A DNA stretch of 64,000 nucleotides from CAYRXM01 sp964449465 (GTDB lineage: Bacteria; Chloroflexota; Anaerolineae; JAFGEY01). A program made the translations under genes and the position numbers. The stretch covers positions 135,720-199,719 of the forward strand of contig CAYVBK010000002.1 in NCBI GenBank assembly GCA_964449465.1, given 5' to 3'. Shown here in pieces: positions 7,675-16,724 of the stretch. Within the stretch, counting starts at the first letter, position 1, and each line of letters starts with the position of its first letter. The notes under the pieces are model-generated. The model ran no database searches and was not told where the DNA came from. It saw only the letters and a list, made by a program, of their open reading frames with translations.

Positions 7675-8715
7675 TCACTCATCGGCCACACGGGGCTTGG
7701 CTTTGCGATAGATAATCATATCAATCATTTCGTCGTTGGGCAGTTGATAGCGCTGTTCCAACCGCGCCACCTGCGTCCAAGACTCTTGTGCAAGCGACTG
7801 GATCAGGTCGGAACGGCTGTCTTCAACCATAGACATCAAATAGTGTACCTTGTCGGGCAGGGGATGGGTCCAGACTTCCAGTTCGCGCAACAGTTGCGGG
7901 GTATAAGACATAAAATTGGGATGCACCCACAGATCGAGCAGGCGGATGTGCTGTTGATACGAAGCCACCGGCCAGGGATCGAGAAAAGGCAGCAGGGTGG
8001 CAAACCCCACCAGCCGTCGGTCGTTGGTTTGCAGCCCCACGGCAATGCCTTTGCCCGATTCGAGAATGTCAAACAGGCCGAGCAGCCGGCCGTCTACGGC
8101 CCAATCGCCCATAATGTTGAGGGCATAATGATGAACCAGATAGGGCAGCTTTTGGTTGCACAGCAGCATCAGCGGCGCCCAATGACCGGCATTGATCTGC
8201 ACCACTTTGGCCGATTCGGCCGGGCCAAAATAGGCCTGGATCCAATCGGCCACCGGCTGCCCCGATGTGGTGCGCCCCATCAACACACCATCGCTCCACG
8301 GATCGCGACGGAATTCGCGAAACTCGAATTCCTGATACAGGTGGTAAAAGCTGGTGTCCCAGCCGCTGTTGAGCATCAAAAACTCGCCACCGCCGGCTTG
8401 AAACTGCTCCAGGGCATGTTTGAGCAGGCTGCGCTCCAGGCCATGATGGCGATGCTCCGGGTGGACAAAGAGGCGATGGGCGCACCCTACGCGGGCATCT
8501 ACCCGTGACGAGGAAACATCCAACGCCGCCACCGGGTTGGATCGGTCCATCGCTACGTGGAACAACTCTCGCCCGCCCTTGCCTTCCAGCCGGTAGCGCA
8601 GATCATCGGTCCACATGCTGAACCGTCGTCCTTCATCCCAATACGAGTACAATGAGAGCAGCGGGCGCACCCATTCTTTGGCAGGGGGGCGTAACGTCAT
8701 CATTTTGTAATCCAT
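7675..8715 (-). CDS. GNAT family N-acetyltransferase
   Basis: 346 residues. The N-terminal half is a GNAT domain: the segment HRLFVHPEHRHHGLERSL (about residues 80-98) corresponds to the acetyl-CoA pyrophosphate loop (R/Q-x-x-G-x-x motif), followed by a helix and FLMLNSG strand. The C-terminal half (about 180-340) looks like a second, degenerate GNAT-like fold (ALNIMGDWAVDGRLLG, FATLLPFLDP, IRLLDLWVHPNF) without an intact loop. The acceptor is unknown. GGAGG lies 5 nt before the ATG. It has its own promoter, which overlaps the end of the upstream kinase gene. Confidence 0.85.
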   Translation of the reverse strand: MDYKMMTLRPPAKEWVRPLLSLYSYWDEGRRFSMWTDDLRYRLEGKGGRELFHVAMDRSNPVAALDVSSSRVDARVGCAHRLFVHPEHRHHGLERSLLKHALEQFQAGGGEFLMLNSGWDTSFYHLYQEFEFREFRRDPWSDGVLMGRTTSGQPVADWIQAYFGPAESAKVVQINAGHWAPLMLLCNQKLPYLVHHYALNIMGDWAVDGRLLGLFDILESGKGIAVGLQTNDRRLVGFATLLPFLDPWPVASYQQHIRLLDLWVHPNFMSYTPQLLRELEVWTHPLPDKVHYLMSMVEDSRSDLIQSLAQESWTQVARLEQRYQLPNDEMIDMIIYRKAKPRVADE

Positions 8716-8818
8716 CTTGCCTCCTCGGAGCGGCCCCCCACAGACTGCGTATCAGAGATCGTTGACCTGGGGGCCTGGTCGGCCCGGCGTCTTACGACAT
8801 CATCTGAATCAAAGAATC

Positions 8819-8848
8819 ATTATATCACACACAACAGGTTTGTAGCAA
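8819..8848 (-). promoter_or_regulatory. Promoter of the acetyltransferase gene
   Basis: Minus strand: TTGCTA (8843-8848), 18-nt spacer, perfect TATAAT (8819-8824). The -35 directly abuts the stop codon of the kinase gene, and a leader of about 100 nt precedes the acetyltransferase start. Confidence 0.6.
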
Positions 8849-11071
8849 TTATGTTGCCGCCGGCACTGCTGCCGCCGCTTCTATCGCTGCGGGCCGGGCA
8901 TTGATCGGGATGCGAAAACCAAAGGTGCTGCCCTGGCCTACCTGGCTGTTGACCCACACCTCGCCACCATGGGTCTGCACCACAAACTTGATCAGGGCCA
9001 GGCCCAGGCCCAATCCTTCTACCCCACGCTTGAGCCCATCGGCGGCCTGCGTAAACCCGTCCCAGAGGGTGGGCAGCTTGTCGGCCGGGATGCCGCAGCC
9101 GGTGTCTTCAACTTTGAACACCACATGCGTCTCGGTGGGCCAGCAGATCACCCGCACCCAGCCGTTTTCGTGGTTGAACTTGATGGCGTTATGCACCATG
9201 TGATAGATGGCTTCGGTCAACTGCCGCGAGTCGGCCTGTATTTTGGGCAGGCGCGATGACAATTGCACGGTCAACGAGATCTGGCGGCTCTGCGCCATTT
9301 TGGACAGCGGCTCGACGGTCTGCTGAATCAGAGCCACCAGGTCGGTCTCTTCCAATTGGAGCTGCCCCTGCTTGCTCAACAAAGAAGAGAACGAGATCAC
9401 GCTGTCAATCATCTTGCGCCCGCTAGACAACTCTTTTTCCAGTTGTTGAATCTGCATCTGAAGTTCGGTGTACATTTTGCGCTCCAGATAGCGATGGAGC
9501 AGTTGCACCGAAAACCCGGCGGCCACAAAAGGACTGCGTAACTCGTGGGTGATTATGCCGATAAAGGCCGATTTGAGCTTGTCTACCTCTTGCAACTTTT
9601 GGTAGGCGCGCTCCAGGTCGGCGTTGAGGCGCATCACGTTAACAGACATGGTTTCGACCTGATCGAACAGACGAGCGTTCTCCAGAGCCACGGCGGTTTG
9701 ATCGGCTAGTGCCTTGAGCCAGTCAATTTCGTCGGGCGTGTAAACCTCGCCGGAGCCTTTGGCCCCCAACACAATCAGGCCGACCAGTCGGGCGCTGGTG
9801 TGAATGGGTAAGAACATTTCGATATTGATGGCGGTCAACCACTCGTGTTCATCGGGCAAAATGCGAGCAAATTCCTGACGCAGGTCAATGTCATATTGGG
9901 TCAGCGGCTCGTCCGACGAATTCAGGCGCGCGGCCAGCGGACTATCGGGGTGCAGTTCAAAGCTGCCTTCGGGCATATCGCCGATGCGCCGCACCGGGTC
10001 TAGCAGCAGCCCGCCGATCTCTTGTTTGCCCTCGCGCACCAGATACAGCGCGCCTCGTTGAATGTCGGTGGCCAGCACCAGGGTGTCCATAATCAGGTCG
10101 GCCAACGGCTCCAGGCGCAGTGTTTCGATCACTTTTTCGCCATAGGCCCGCAGCAGCGCCTCATAGTTCACCCGGATGTGGAACAGCCGATAATCTACAA
10201 ACCGCTGAATGGCGGTACGCAGCGGCGCACTGGTAAAAGCCAGAATCAGGGCGGTGACGCCTACGCCGCCCAGGGTGCCATACATGGCCTGCTGCGGCCC
10301 AGCGATCTGCTGCCCGCCCCACACCAGAGCCAGGCTCAAGCCGATGGACAGAAAGGCTATCGTGACATATCCAAAGGCATTGCGGTAGACCGTCTTGATG
10401 TCTACCAGCCTGTAGCGAATGATGGTAATGGTAAAAATCAGGGCGCTGGACAGGCGGATACAGATGCCTAACAGCCTGAGCGCAGGCTGAATGGTGGCAA
10501 ACAGGGCATCACCCAGCACCAGCAGCATCAATCCCACCAACCAGTAGCGATAGCGATTGCGGTGCATCGGACTGGTCACTTCGCGATAGACGCGCCATGT
10601 GGATATGATGGTGCTGAGGGTAAAGCCAGCCCAGGCCAACACATTGAACACACGAATCAAGGTCAATGAACCGACGATCTGGTCGCCCAACGCGATATAG
10701 GGCAGCGTCAGGGGAATAAAGCCCGATGCAAAAGTGACCGAGACCAGCACATAAAAAATGCTCAGAATCCACCAGGCTTGGGCCAGGCGGGTGGTCTGGC
10801 GCAAAAAAGTGTGGGTCAGGTTCATAAAGATGACGGCCAGGATGATCAGCCCGCTCAATGCGATTTGGTCGCTCAGCGCGGCAACGGTGGCAAATTCGGG
10901 CAAACCCCAGGCCAGAGCAACCGGCACATTCCACACCGCCGAGATAGCCAGATAGATGACCAGCAGACGCTCGGTTTTATCGCGAAAGAACCGCTTGATC
11001 AGTAACAGGGAAAGAATAGCCAAATAGCCGATCAGAATAACGGTTGAAATGGCTAACTGACCAATGTTCAT
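8849..11071 (-). CDS. Membrane sensor histidine kinase, multi-TM plus GAF
   Basis: 740 residues. The N-terminal 260 or so hold about eight hydrophobic helices, a His_kinase_7TM-like sensor module. A GAF domain follows (about 300-460), then a HisKA helix with the phospho-acceptor His509 (IITHELRSPF) and an HATPase domain: N box HNAIKFN, G1 DTGCGIPADKLP, G2 GLGLGLALIKF. It should autophosphorylate and pass phosphate to a response regulator, but none is encoded nearby. The gene lies 83 nt after a paralogous kinase, so the two are probably co-transcribed from the promoter at 13439-13467. The ribosome binding site is G-rich (AGGGGGG). Confidence 0.92.
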   Translation of the reverse strand: MNIGQLAISTVILIGYLAILSLLLIKRFFRDKTERLLVIYLAISAVWNVPVALAWGLPEFATVAALSDQIALSGLIILAVIFMNLTHTFLRQTTRLAQAWWILSIFYVLVSVTFASGFIPLTLPYIALGDQIVGSLTLIRVFNVLAWAGFTLSTIISTWRVYREVTSPMHRNRYRYWLVGLMLLVLGDALFATIQPALRLLGICIRLSSALIFTITIIRYRLVDIKTVYRNAFGYVTIAFLSIGLSLALVWGGQQIAGPQQAMYGTLGGVGVTALILAFTSAPLRTAIQRFVDYRLFHIRVNYEALLRAYGEKVIETLRLEPLADLIMDTLVLATDIQRGALYLVREGKQEIGGLLLDPVRRIGDMPEGSFELHPDSPLAARLNSSDEPLTQYDIDLRQEFARILPDEHEWLTAINIEMFLPIHTSARLVGLIVLGAKGSGEVYTPDEIDWLKALADQTAVALENARLFDQVETMSVNVMRLNADLERAYQKLQEVDKLKSAFIGIITHELRSPFVAAGFSVQLLHRYLERKMYTELQMQIQQLEKELSSGRKMIDSVISFSSLLSKQGQLQLEETDLVALIQQTVEPLSKMAQSRQISLTVQLSSRLPKIQADSRQLTEAIYHMVHNAIKFNHENGWVRVICWPTETHVVFKVEDTGCGIPADKLPTLWDGFTQAADGLKRGVEGLGLGLALIKFVVQTHGGEVWVNSQVGQGSTFGFRIPINARPAAIEAAAAVPAAT

Positions 11072-11154
11072 ATTCCCCCCTTTGAGGGCCGACGTGTCAT
11101 CAGATAGGGCAGGTATCGCTTGATGCCACCCAAACAGCCGGGCCTGTCAAGGGC

Positions 11155-13380
11155 CTATTGCCCCCAAGACAATCTTCCATCAGACATCAACAAGGTCATC
11201 TCTTGCTCGGTCGAGCCAGGCGCCCGACTAATGGGGATGCGAAATCCAAACGTGCTGCCGCGCCCGATCTGGCTCTGCGCCCAGACCTGACCGCCATGCG
11301 CATTGGCGACATATTTGACCAGGGCCAGCCCCAAACCCAACCCCTCTACGCCGCGCCGCAGAGGGTCTACCACCTGCGAAAACCCATCCCAGATGCTTTC
11401 CAGCTTGTCGGCGTCAATGCCGATGCCATTGTCGCTGACGGTCAGGCTGACCCATTGATGATCGGCCGTGCAGGAAACCATGACCCGCCCCTGCGATTGG
11501 GTAGACAGGTCGGTGATCGGTTCGGTGAACGGCTCGGTGAATTTGATGGCATTGTGAACCAGGTGATAAATAGCCTCTGACAACCGCTCTTGATCGGCCC
11601 ACAGGTGAGGGACATTATCGGCTATCAAAACCTCGATGGCAATGCCCCGAAACTGGGCCATCACTTGCAGCGGCTCGACAGCCTGACGGATCAGCGCGAC
11701 CATATCCAACTCTTCTTTGCGCAGTTCGCCTTGCTTGGAGAGAAAAGAGGTAAATGTGACCAGCTTGTCAATCATGCCCTTCATTTGGGCAAACCCTTTG
11801 ATAATGTCCTGAATCGGCTCGCGCTGCTCGTCGGACAGGCGATGCAGGCCCTGCCGCTGCAACAGTTGCAGCGAAAAATCAATGCCCACCAACGGGCTGC
11901 GCAGTTCGTGCGTGACCACGCTGATAAAGGCCGATTTGAGTTTGTCCATATCTTTCAGGCGGCGGTTAACCAGGTCCAGATCGGTGTACAACCGATTTAG
12001 CACGGCGTTCAGGGTGCGCATATCGCTAAACAGGCGAGCGTTTTCCAGAGGGTATCCGCTGCGGTCGGCCAGTTCCAATAAAAATTCGATCTCATCGGTG
12101 CGAAAGGCATGATGATTTTTGTTACCCAGACCCAAAATGCCGACCAGTTGACCGCGCGCCCGCACCGGCACAAAGAGATAAACGCCCAACGCCAGCAGCC
12201 ATTTCATTTCTTGTTCGCGCATAGACAGAAAACGCGGGTCCGACTTGAGCGCATCCAGAGTTAAGACGATGCCCTTGCGCCGCAGGTCATCCATAAAAGG
12301 GCTGAATGCCCGAAACGTAGCCGGCTCGATCTCGCCGACGCCGAGCCCGCCAGCCGATTGAAATTTGACATTGCCAATATCATCGCCGCTGTCGCTGACC
12401 AGCAAGACACCCTTGTCTATGCCCAATGTATCATGAATGATCAACATGATGGCTTCGGCCAACTGCTCTGGGTCCAGAATGTTGCGCACCGTTTTGCCAT
12501 AGTCTCGCAGCCTGGCTTCATACCGCGTCCGATCTACGCGCTGCCCCAAAATGCGATCCACCGTATCGGTGATCAATCGGTGCAGCAGTTGATAGACCAT
12601 CCCCAGCGTGCCGGCGGCAATGATCGCCACCATCAACAGAGCCGAGCCAGGAAAGATGTACTGAGCAACCAGCAAGAGCGAAACAAACAGACTGCCCGTC
12701 AACACAGTCACCGACACATAAACCAATACGTGGCTCAAGATGGAGCGAATGTCGGCCAGGCTGGGCATCAAGACGGCAATGGCCGTCATCACCGCCCCGA
12801 CCGCCCCCCACAGCGGCGCCATCAAAAAGGCCGGCGGCCAGGTGCCCAGCAGGCTGGCGATGCTCAGGCCATTGGCGATAAAGGCAATGCCCCAGGTGCG
12901 CAAGGCCTGAGCGCGGGCCGCTGCCGGCAGCCGAATCGTCGAGACTACCGTGTCTTGGGCAAACATCAGCCAAATCAGCCCGGCCAGCCCCTGAAAAGTC
13001 TGTGTTTGATCGGGCAGTGCAAAGCCCCAATGCAGCCAGTGAGCCACCAGAGCTAATACCGGCATAGCCCAGGTCAGACCAAACCCGCCGGCCAGAATCC
13101 ATTTGAGACGCGAAACCGGCACGCGCTCTAGGGCCGCCATAGCCCAAAATACGATGCCCAGCCACGCACTCGCCATCACCGTGCCCCAACGCACCAACAA
13201 CGGCCGCTGATCGGCCGGCCAGGCCAGCGATACGTTCCACAAGATCACCAGGATCAAATGGGCAAAGAGCAACTGGGGACGTTTTTCGCGCATTTGCCGG
13301 TTGGCTACAATGGCGATGATCAGACCTATACAGATCAACAGTGCAAATATGGGTAGAGCGACATCGGGAGCCAGAGGCAT
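11155..13380 (-). CDS. Membrane sensor histidine kinase, multi-TM plus GAF (paralogue)
   Basis: 741 residues from the ATG at 13380, chosen because it has AGGA at 8-nt spacing and lies downstream of a near-consensus promoter; the frame stays open further upstream but that part precedes the promoter. The architecture equals that of the next gene: about eight N-terminal membrane helices, GAF (about 300-450), HisKA with His491 (VVTHELRSPLVG), and HATPase (HNAIKFT, DNGIGIDADKLE, GLGLGLALVKY). The conserved WDGF-Q-VDPLRRGVEGLG style between G1 and G2 is shared by both, which shows tandem duplication. No receiver-domain gene is adjacent. Confidence 0.92.
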   Translation of the reverse strand: MPLAPDVALPIFALLICIGLIIAIVANRQMREKRPQLLFAHLILVILWNVSLAWPADQRPLLVRWGTVMASAWLGIVFWAMAALERVPVSRLKWILAGGFGLTWAMPVLALVAHWLHWGFALPDQTQTFQGLAGLIWLMFAQDTVVSTIRLPAAARAQALRTWGIAFIANGLSIASLLGTWPPAFLMAPLWGAVGAVMTAIAVLMPSLADIRSILSHVLVYVSVTVLTGSLFVSLLLVAQYIFPGSALLMVAIIAAGTLGMVYQLLHRLITDTVDRILGQRVDRTRYEARLRDYGKTVRNILDPEQLAEAIMLIIHDTLGIDKGVLLVSDSGDDIGNVKFQSAGGLGVGEIEPATFRAFSPFMDDLRRKGIVLTLDALKSDPRFLSMREQEMKWLLALGVYLFVPVRARGQLVGILGLGNKNHHAFRTDEIEFLLELADRSGYPLENARLFSDMRTLNAVLNRLYTDLDLVNRRLKDMDKLKSAFISVVTHELRSPLVGIDFSLQLLQRQGLHRLSDEQREPIQDIIKGFAQMKGMIDKLVTFTSFLSKQGELRKEELDMVALIRQAVEPLQVMAQFRGIAIEVLIADNVPHLWADQERLSEAIYHLVHNAIKFTEPFTEPITDLSTQSQGRVMVSCTADHQWVSLTVSDNGIGIDADKLESIWDGFSQVVDPLRRGVEGLGLGLALVKYVANAHGGQVWAQSQIGRGSTFGFRIPISRAPGSTEQEMTLLMSDGRLSWGQ

Positions 13381-13438
13381 ACCAATTTTCCTGATAGGGT
13401 TTCTGTGAACTCGCAGGCAGACCGTGTGAGCTTGATTC

Positions 13439-13467
13439 ATTATAGCATGCGTCATTGGCTCGGTCAA
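13439..13467 (-). promoter_or_regulatory. Strong sigma-70-type promoter of the kinase pair
   Basis: Minus strand: TTGACC (13462-13467), 17-nt spacer, perfect TATAAT (13439-13444). The leader to the kinase start at 13380 is about 50 nt. Confidence 0.8.
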
Positions 13468-13509
13468 GGTACAATAAAAGAGGTCGGGTTCGCTTCTCTT
13501 TTCTTCTAT

Positions 13510-13538
13510 TTGCACGAACGATCACTTTGTGGTACGAT
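13510..13538 (+). promoter_or_regulatory. Candidate trmFO promoter
   Basis: TTGCAC (13510-13515), 17-nt spacer, TACGAT (13533-13538), about 25 nt before the trmFO start. The hexamers are only moderate matches. It is divergent to the kinase promoter in the same intergenic region. Confidence 0.4.
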
Positions 13539-13562
13539 CAACGCTTGAGGAGGATGTATTTG

Positions 13563-14924
13563 ATGGATCGGCTGATCGTGATCGGTGGAGGACTGGCCGG
13601 CTCGGAGGCAGCCTGGCAGGCGGCGCAGCGCGGCGTGGCCGTGACACTGTACGAGATGCGTCCGCAGCGGCTCACTCCGGCGCACACCACCGGTTGGCTG
13701 GCCGAGTTGGTCTGCTCCAATTCGCTGGGCGCCAATCAGCCTGACCGCGCTTTGGGGCTGCTCAAGGCCGAGTTAAGGCGGCTGGGGTCGTTGATTGTGG
13801 CCGCCGCCGATGCTGCGGCCGTGCCGGCCGGGGGCGCCCTGGCCGTGGGGCGCGAGGCTTTTGCCCAATGGGTGACACAGCGAATCGAAGCACATCCCTT
13901 GATCGAGGTGCGCCGACAAGAGGTCGAGTCGCTGCCGCAGGGTGACGTGGCAGTGGTGGCAACCGGCCCTTTGACCAGCGAATCGCTGGCTGCCGACCTA
14001 GGCCGGCTGACCAGCCGCGAAGCTCTTTTTTTCTATGACGCCATGGCCCCTATCGTCACCCTCGATTCAATTGATCTGAGCCGGGCGTTTCGCGCTTCGC
14101 GCTATGGGCGCGGTGAGGATGAGGATGGCGATTACATCAACTGCCCATTCACCGAAAGCGAGTATGATGCATTTGTAGACGCGCTGCTGGCTGCCGGGCG
14201 GGTGTCGCTGCGCGATTTTGAATCGCCCTCTTTTTTTGAGGCCTGCCTGCCCATCGAGGTACTGGCCGAACGCGGTCACCTGGCGCTGGCCTTTGGCCCG
14301 CTCAAGCCGGTCGGGCTGATCGATCCCCATACCAGGCAGCGGCCTTTTGCCGTGGCGCAGTTACGCCAGGATGATGCAGCGGCAACCCTCTACAACATGG
14401 TCGGCTTTCAAACCAATTTGCGCTGGGGTGAGCAAGAACGTGTGTTGCGGATGATTCCCGGCCTGGAGCGGGCCGAGTTTGTCCGCCTGGGGCAGATGCA
14501 CCGCAACACATTTATCCATTCTCCCTCGTTGTTAGAACCTACCCTGTCCTGCCGACGCCGTGAAACGCTCTTTTTTGCCGGCCAGATCACCGGCACAGAG
14601 GGCTATGTCGGCTCGACGGCCAGCGGATGGGTGGCCGGAGTCAATGCTGTGCGACGGCTGCGCGGCCAACCCCTTTTGGTTCTGCCACCTACCACCATGA
14701 TCGGCGCGTTGTGTCGTTACATCACCACGCCACAGTCCCACTTTCAACCGATGAAAGCCAATATGGGCCTGCTGCCGCTGTTGGAACGGCGTGTGCGTCG
14801 CAAGCTGGATCGCTACAAACAGTTGGCCGAGCGAGCTCTGAACGACCTGGATGCTTTTCTAGATCAACACGCCGAGCGACCCGCCGAGGCCGGCTCTTTT
14901 AGCCCGACGCTTGGCGTCGGGTAG
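13563..14924 (+). CDS. trmFO: TrmFO, folate/FAD-dependent tRNA (uracil-54) methyltransferase
   Basis: 453 residues, the normal family size. It methylates U54 in the T-loop of tRNA with methylene-tetrahydrofolate and FADH2. The N-terminal FAD motif is IVIGGGLAGSEAAWQAAQRG, followed by the typical LYEMRP, the AELVCSNSLG region with the conserved Cys, the EDGDYINCPFTESEY block, and a C-terminal GQITGTEGYVGS motif with PMKANMGLLP. The ATG at 13563 was chosen for GAGGAGG upstream at 9-nt spacing; longer readings run into the promoter. The last codons lie in a hairpin (CCCGACGC / GCGTCGGG, 14903-14921) that could act as a weak terminator. Confidence 0.96.
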   Translation: MDRLIVIGGGLAGSEAAWQAAQRGVAVTLYEMRPQRLTPAHTTGWLAELVCSNSLGANQPDRALGLLKAELRRLGSLIVAAADAAAVPAGGALAVGREAFAQWVTQRIEAHPLIEVRRQEVESLPQGDVAVVATGPLTSESLAADLGRLTSREALFFYDAMAPIVTLDSIDLSRAFRASRYGRGEDEDGDYINCPFTESEYDAFVDALLAAGRVSLRDFESPSFFEACLPIEVLAERGHLALAFGPLKPVGLIDPHTRQRPFAVAQLRQDDAAATLYNMVGFQTNLRWGEQERVLRMIPGLERAEFVRLGQMHRNTFIHSPSLLEPTLSCRRRETLFFAGQITGTEGYVGSTASGWVAGVNAVRRLRGQPLLVLPPTTMIGALCRYITTPQSHFQPMKANMGLLPLLERRVRRKLDRYKQLAERALNDLDAFLDQHAERPAEAGSFSPTLGVG

Positions 14925-14983
14925 GGCTGAAAATAGGCGTCTCTGGAAAGTTCGGATATCTTGGTATCGAAGGAGATGAAATC

Positions 14984-15745
14984 ATGAACCAATATCTAGG
15001 CGGCACGTTTGACACTCCTTTTGTGCTTTTCGGCACAGCTCATTTGCTCACGCTGGCCCTGATCCTGATATTTAATGTGGGCGTGGCCATCAACTTGAAA
15101 CGCACCAAAATCCCCTGGTTGAACAAACAATTTCGCTATGCCCTGGCTTTTTTGCTGATATTTCAAGAAGTGTCACTCAATGTCTGGTATGTGCGCACCG
15201 GGCAGTGGGACATTGGCTCATCGCTGCCGCTGCACATGTGCGGTGCCGGGCTGATCCTGTCGGCGATTATGCTAGTCACAGACAGCTATGCCCTGTTCGA
15301 GATCACCTACTTTTGGGGCTTTGCCGGAGCCACCCAGGCCCTGCTCACGCCCGACATTGCCGCTTTTGGCTTTCCGCACTATCGGTTCATCCAGTTTTTC
15401 ATCTCGCACGGCGCCATCGTCACGGCCAGCACCTATATGACCTTTGTGCGCGGCTATCGCCCCACCTGGAAATCACTGCTCAAAGCTCTGATCGTGACAC
15501 TGCTGTATGCCATCCCCATCGCCGGATTCAACTGGCTGGTGGGCGGCAACTATTTGTTCATCTGCCGCAAACCGCCTACGGCCTCACTGCTCGACATTAT
15601 GGGGCCATGGCCGTGGTATCTGGTTACGCTGTTTTTTGTAGCAATCGTCATTTTTACGCTATTCTATTCCCCATTTGCGATCAAAGACTGGCTGAATGGT
15701 CGCAGACGCGTTGTATCCCAATCCTCAGCCGCTCAAGGAGAATAA
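14984..15745 (+). CDS. YwaF/TIGR02206-like integral membrane protein
   Basis: 253 residues with about seven predicted membrane helices. It matches the TIGR02206 (YwaF) pattern: the FGTAHLLTLALILIF first helix, the SSLPLHMCGAGLIL block with the conserved PLHMC, the YFWGFAGATQALLTPDI helix, the FFISHGAIV helix with the conserved His, and a late NWLVGGNYLFICRKPPTASL loop that is a family hallmark. Function is unknown. AAGGAG lies about 9 nt before the ATG. Its stop overlaps the ribosome binding site region of the next gene, so the two are translationally linked. Confidence 0.88.
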   Translation: MNQYLGGTFDTPFVLFGTAHLLTLALILIFNVGVAINLKRTKIPWLNKQFRYALAFLLIFQEVSLNVWYVRTGQWDIGSSLPLHMCGAGLILSAIMLVTDSYALFEITYFWGFAGATQALLTPDIAAFGFPHYRFIQFFISHGAIVTASTYMTFVRGYRPTWKSLLKALIVTLLYAIPIAGFNWLVGGNYLFICRKPPTASLLDIMGPWPWYLVTLFFVAIVIFTLFYSPFAIKDWLNGRRRVVSQSSAAQGE

Positions 15746-15746
15746 T

Positions 15747-16694
15747 GTGTCCCGTTTGACTGTGACCGACCTGCGCACCAACATGCCGTTGAACAAGGCC
15801 TCCTTTTTACTGGCCGGATTGACTGCCGCCACCGACCGTAACGGATATGACTATTTGCGGCTGAATTTGCGCGACCGCAGCGGCGACATTGAGGCCATGT
15901 ACTGGCGGGTGCCGGCCGGCGTGGCCGAACGGCTGGCCATAGGGCGCGGGGTAGCCGTCACCGGGCGGGTAGAAGAGTACAAGGGCGCGTTGCAGGTCAA
16001 TGTAGAAGGAATTTTCCCGTGTGATCTGGAGCATCCCCAAGATTTTTTGCCGATGGCCCGCCGTCCACAGCAAGAGATGGTGGATGAATTGCAGCAATTG
16101 ATCAACAGCATCCAGGATAAACACCTCAAATTGCTGCTCAAGGCTGTGCTGGGCGATTCATCGTTTCAGCAGCGATTTCTCACTGCTGCGGCGGCCAAGA
16201 CCTATCATCACGCCTGCGTGGGTGGCCTGCTGGAACACTCGCTGGATGTGGCGCGACTGGTCATCACCGCAGTCAAACGTTACCCGGAATTGAACCGTGA
16301 CCTGGGGGTGACGGTGGCTTTGCTCCACGATGTGGGCAAAGTAGACAGCTATGCGTTTAGCGGCGACTTTGACCTGACCGATGAAGGCAAGTTACTTGGG
16401 CATATCTATTTGGGCTCGGCCCGCGTGGACAAGGCCATTGATCACATCGAGGGCTTTCCGCCGGAACTGCGGCAGCGGGTCATTCATGCCATTCTATCTC
16501 ATCACGGCGACCTGGACAAGGGCTCGCCGGTGACGCCGCGCACACCCGAAGCCATAGCCCTGCACTATGCCGACAACCTCGACGGCAGCCTGCGCGGCTG
16601 GGTAGATCATGTTCATCGCGAGTCGAACAATCGCTCGGCCTGGACCTCTCGCAGCAGCATGTTTGAGGCCGAGTTGTTTGTGGGTCAAAAATGA
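15747..16694 (+). CDS. YhaM-like OB-fold/HD-domain 3'-5' exoribonuclease
   Basis: 315 residues from a GTG start at 15747, chosen because AAGGAG precedes it by 6 nt. An N-terminal OB fold (about residues 5-95: KASFLLAGLTAATDRNGYDY, DIEAMYWRVP, VEEYKGALQVNVE) is followed by an HD domain with HHACVGGLLEHSLDVA, the LLHDVGK metal-binding HD pair, the LGHIYLGSARVD segment and HAILSHHG. This matches the YhaM family, which degrades single-stranded RNA or DNA from the 3' end. It starts 1 nt after the stop of the membrane protein gene. Confidence 0.85.
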   Translation: MSRLTVTDLRTNMPLNKASFLLAGLTAATDRNGYDYLRLNLRDRSGDIEAMYWRVPAGVAERLAIGRGVAVTGRVEEYKGALQVNVEGIFPCDLEHPQDFLPMARRPQQEMVDELQQLINSIQDKHLKLLLKAVLGDSSFQQRFLTAAAAKTYHHACVGGLLEHSLDVARLVITAVKRYPELNRDLGVTVALLHDVGKVDSYAFSGDFDLTDEGKLLGHIYLGSARVDKAIDHIEGFPPELRQRVIHAILSHHGDLDKGSPVTPRTPEAIALHYADNLDGSLRGWVDHVHRESNNRSAWTSRSSMFEAELFVGQK

Positions 16695-16724
16695 TTTCAA
16701 AACAAGAGCGTCAAGGAGCTTGAT

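Noticed and set aside
7322..7678. Minus-strand open frame of 118 codons overlapping the pseudogene
   Set aside because: Different frame from the family-like small protein; composition is not protein-like, and it starts at the acetyltransferase stop without a ribosome binding site.
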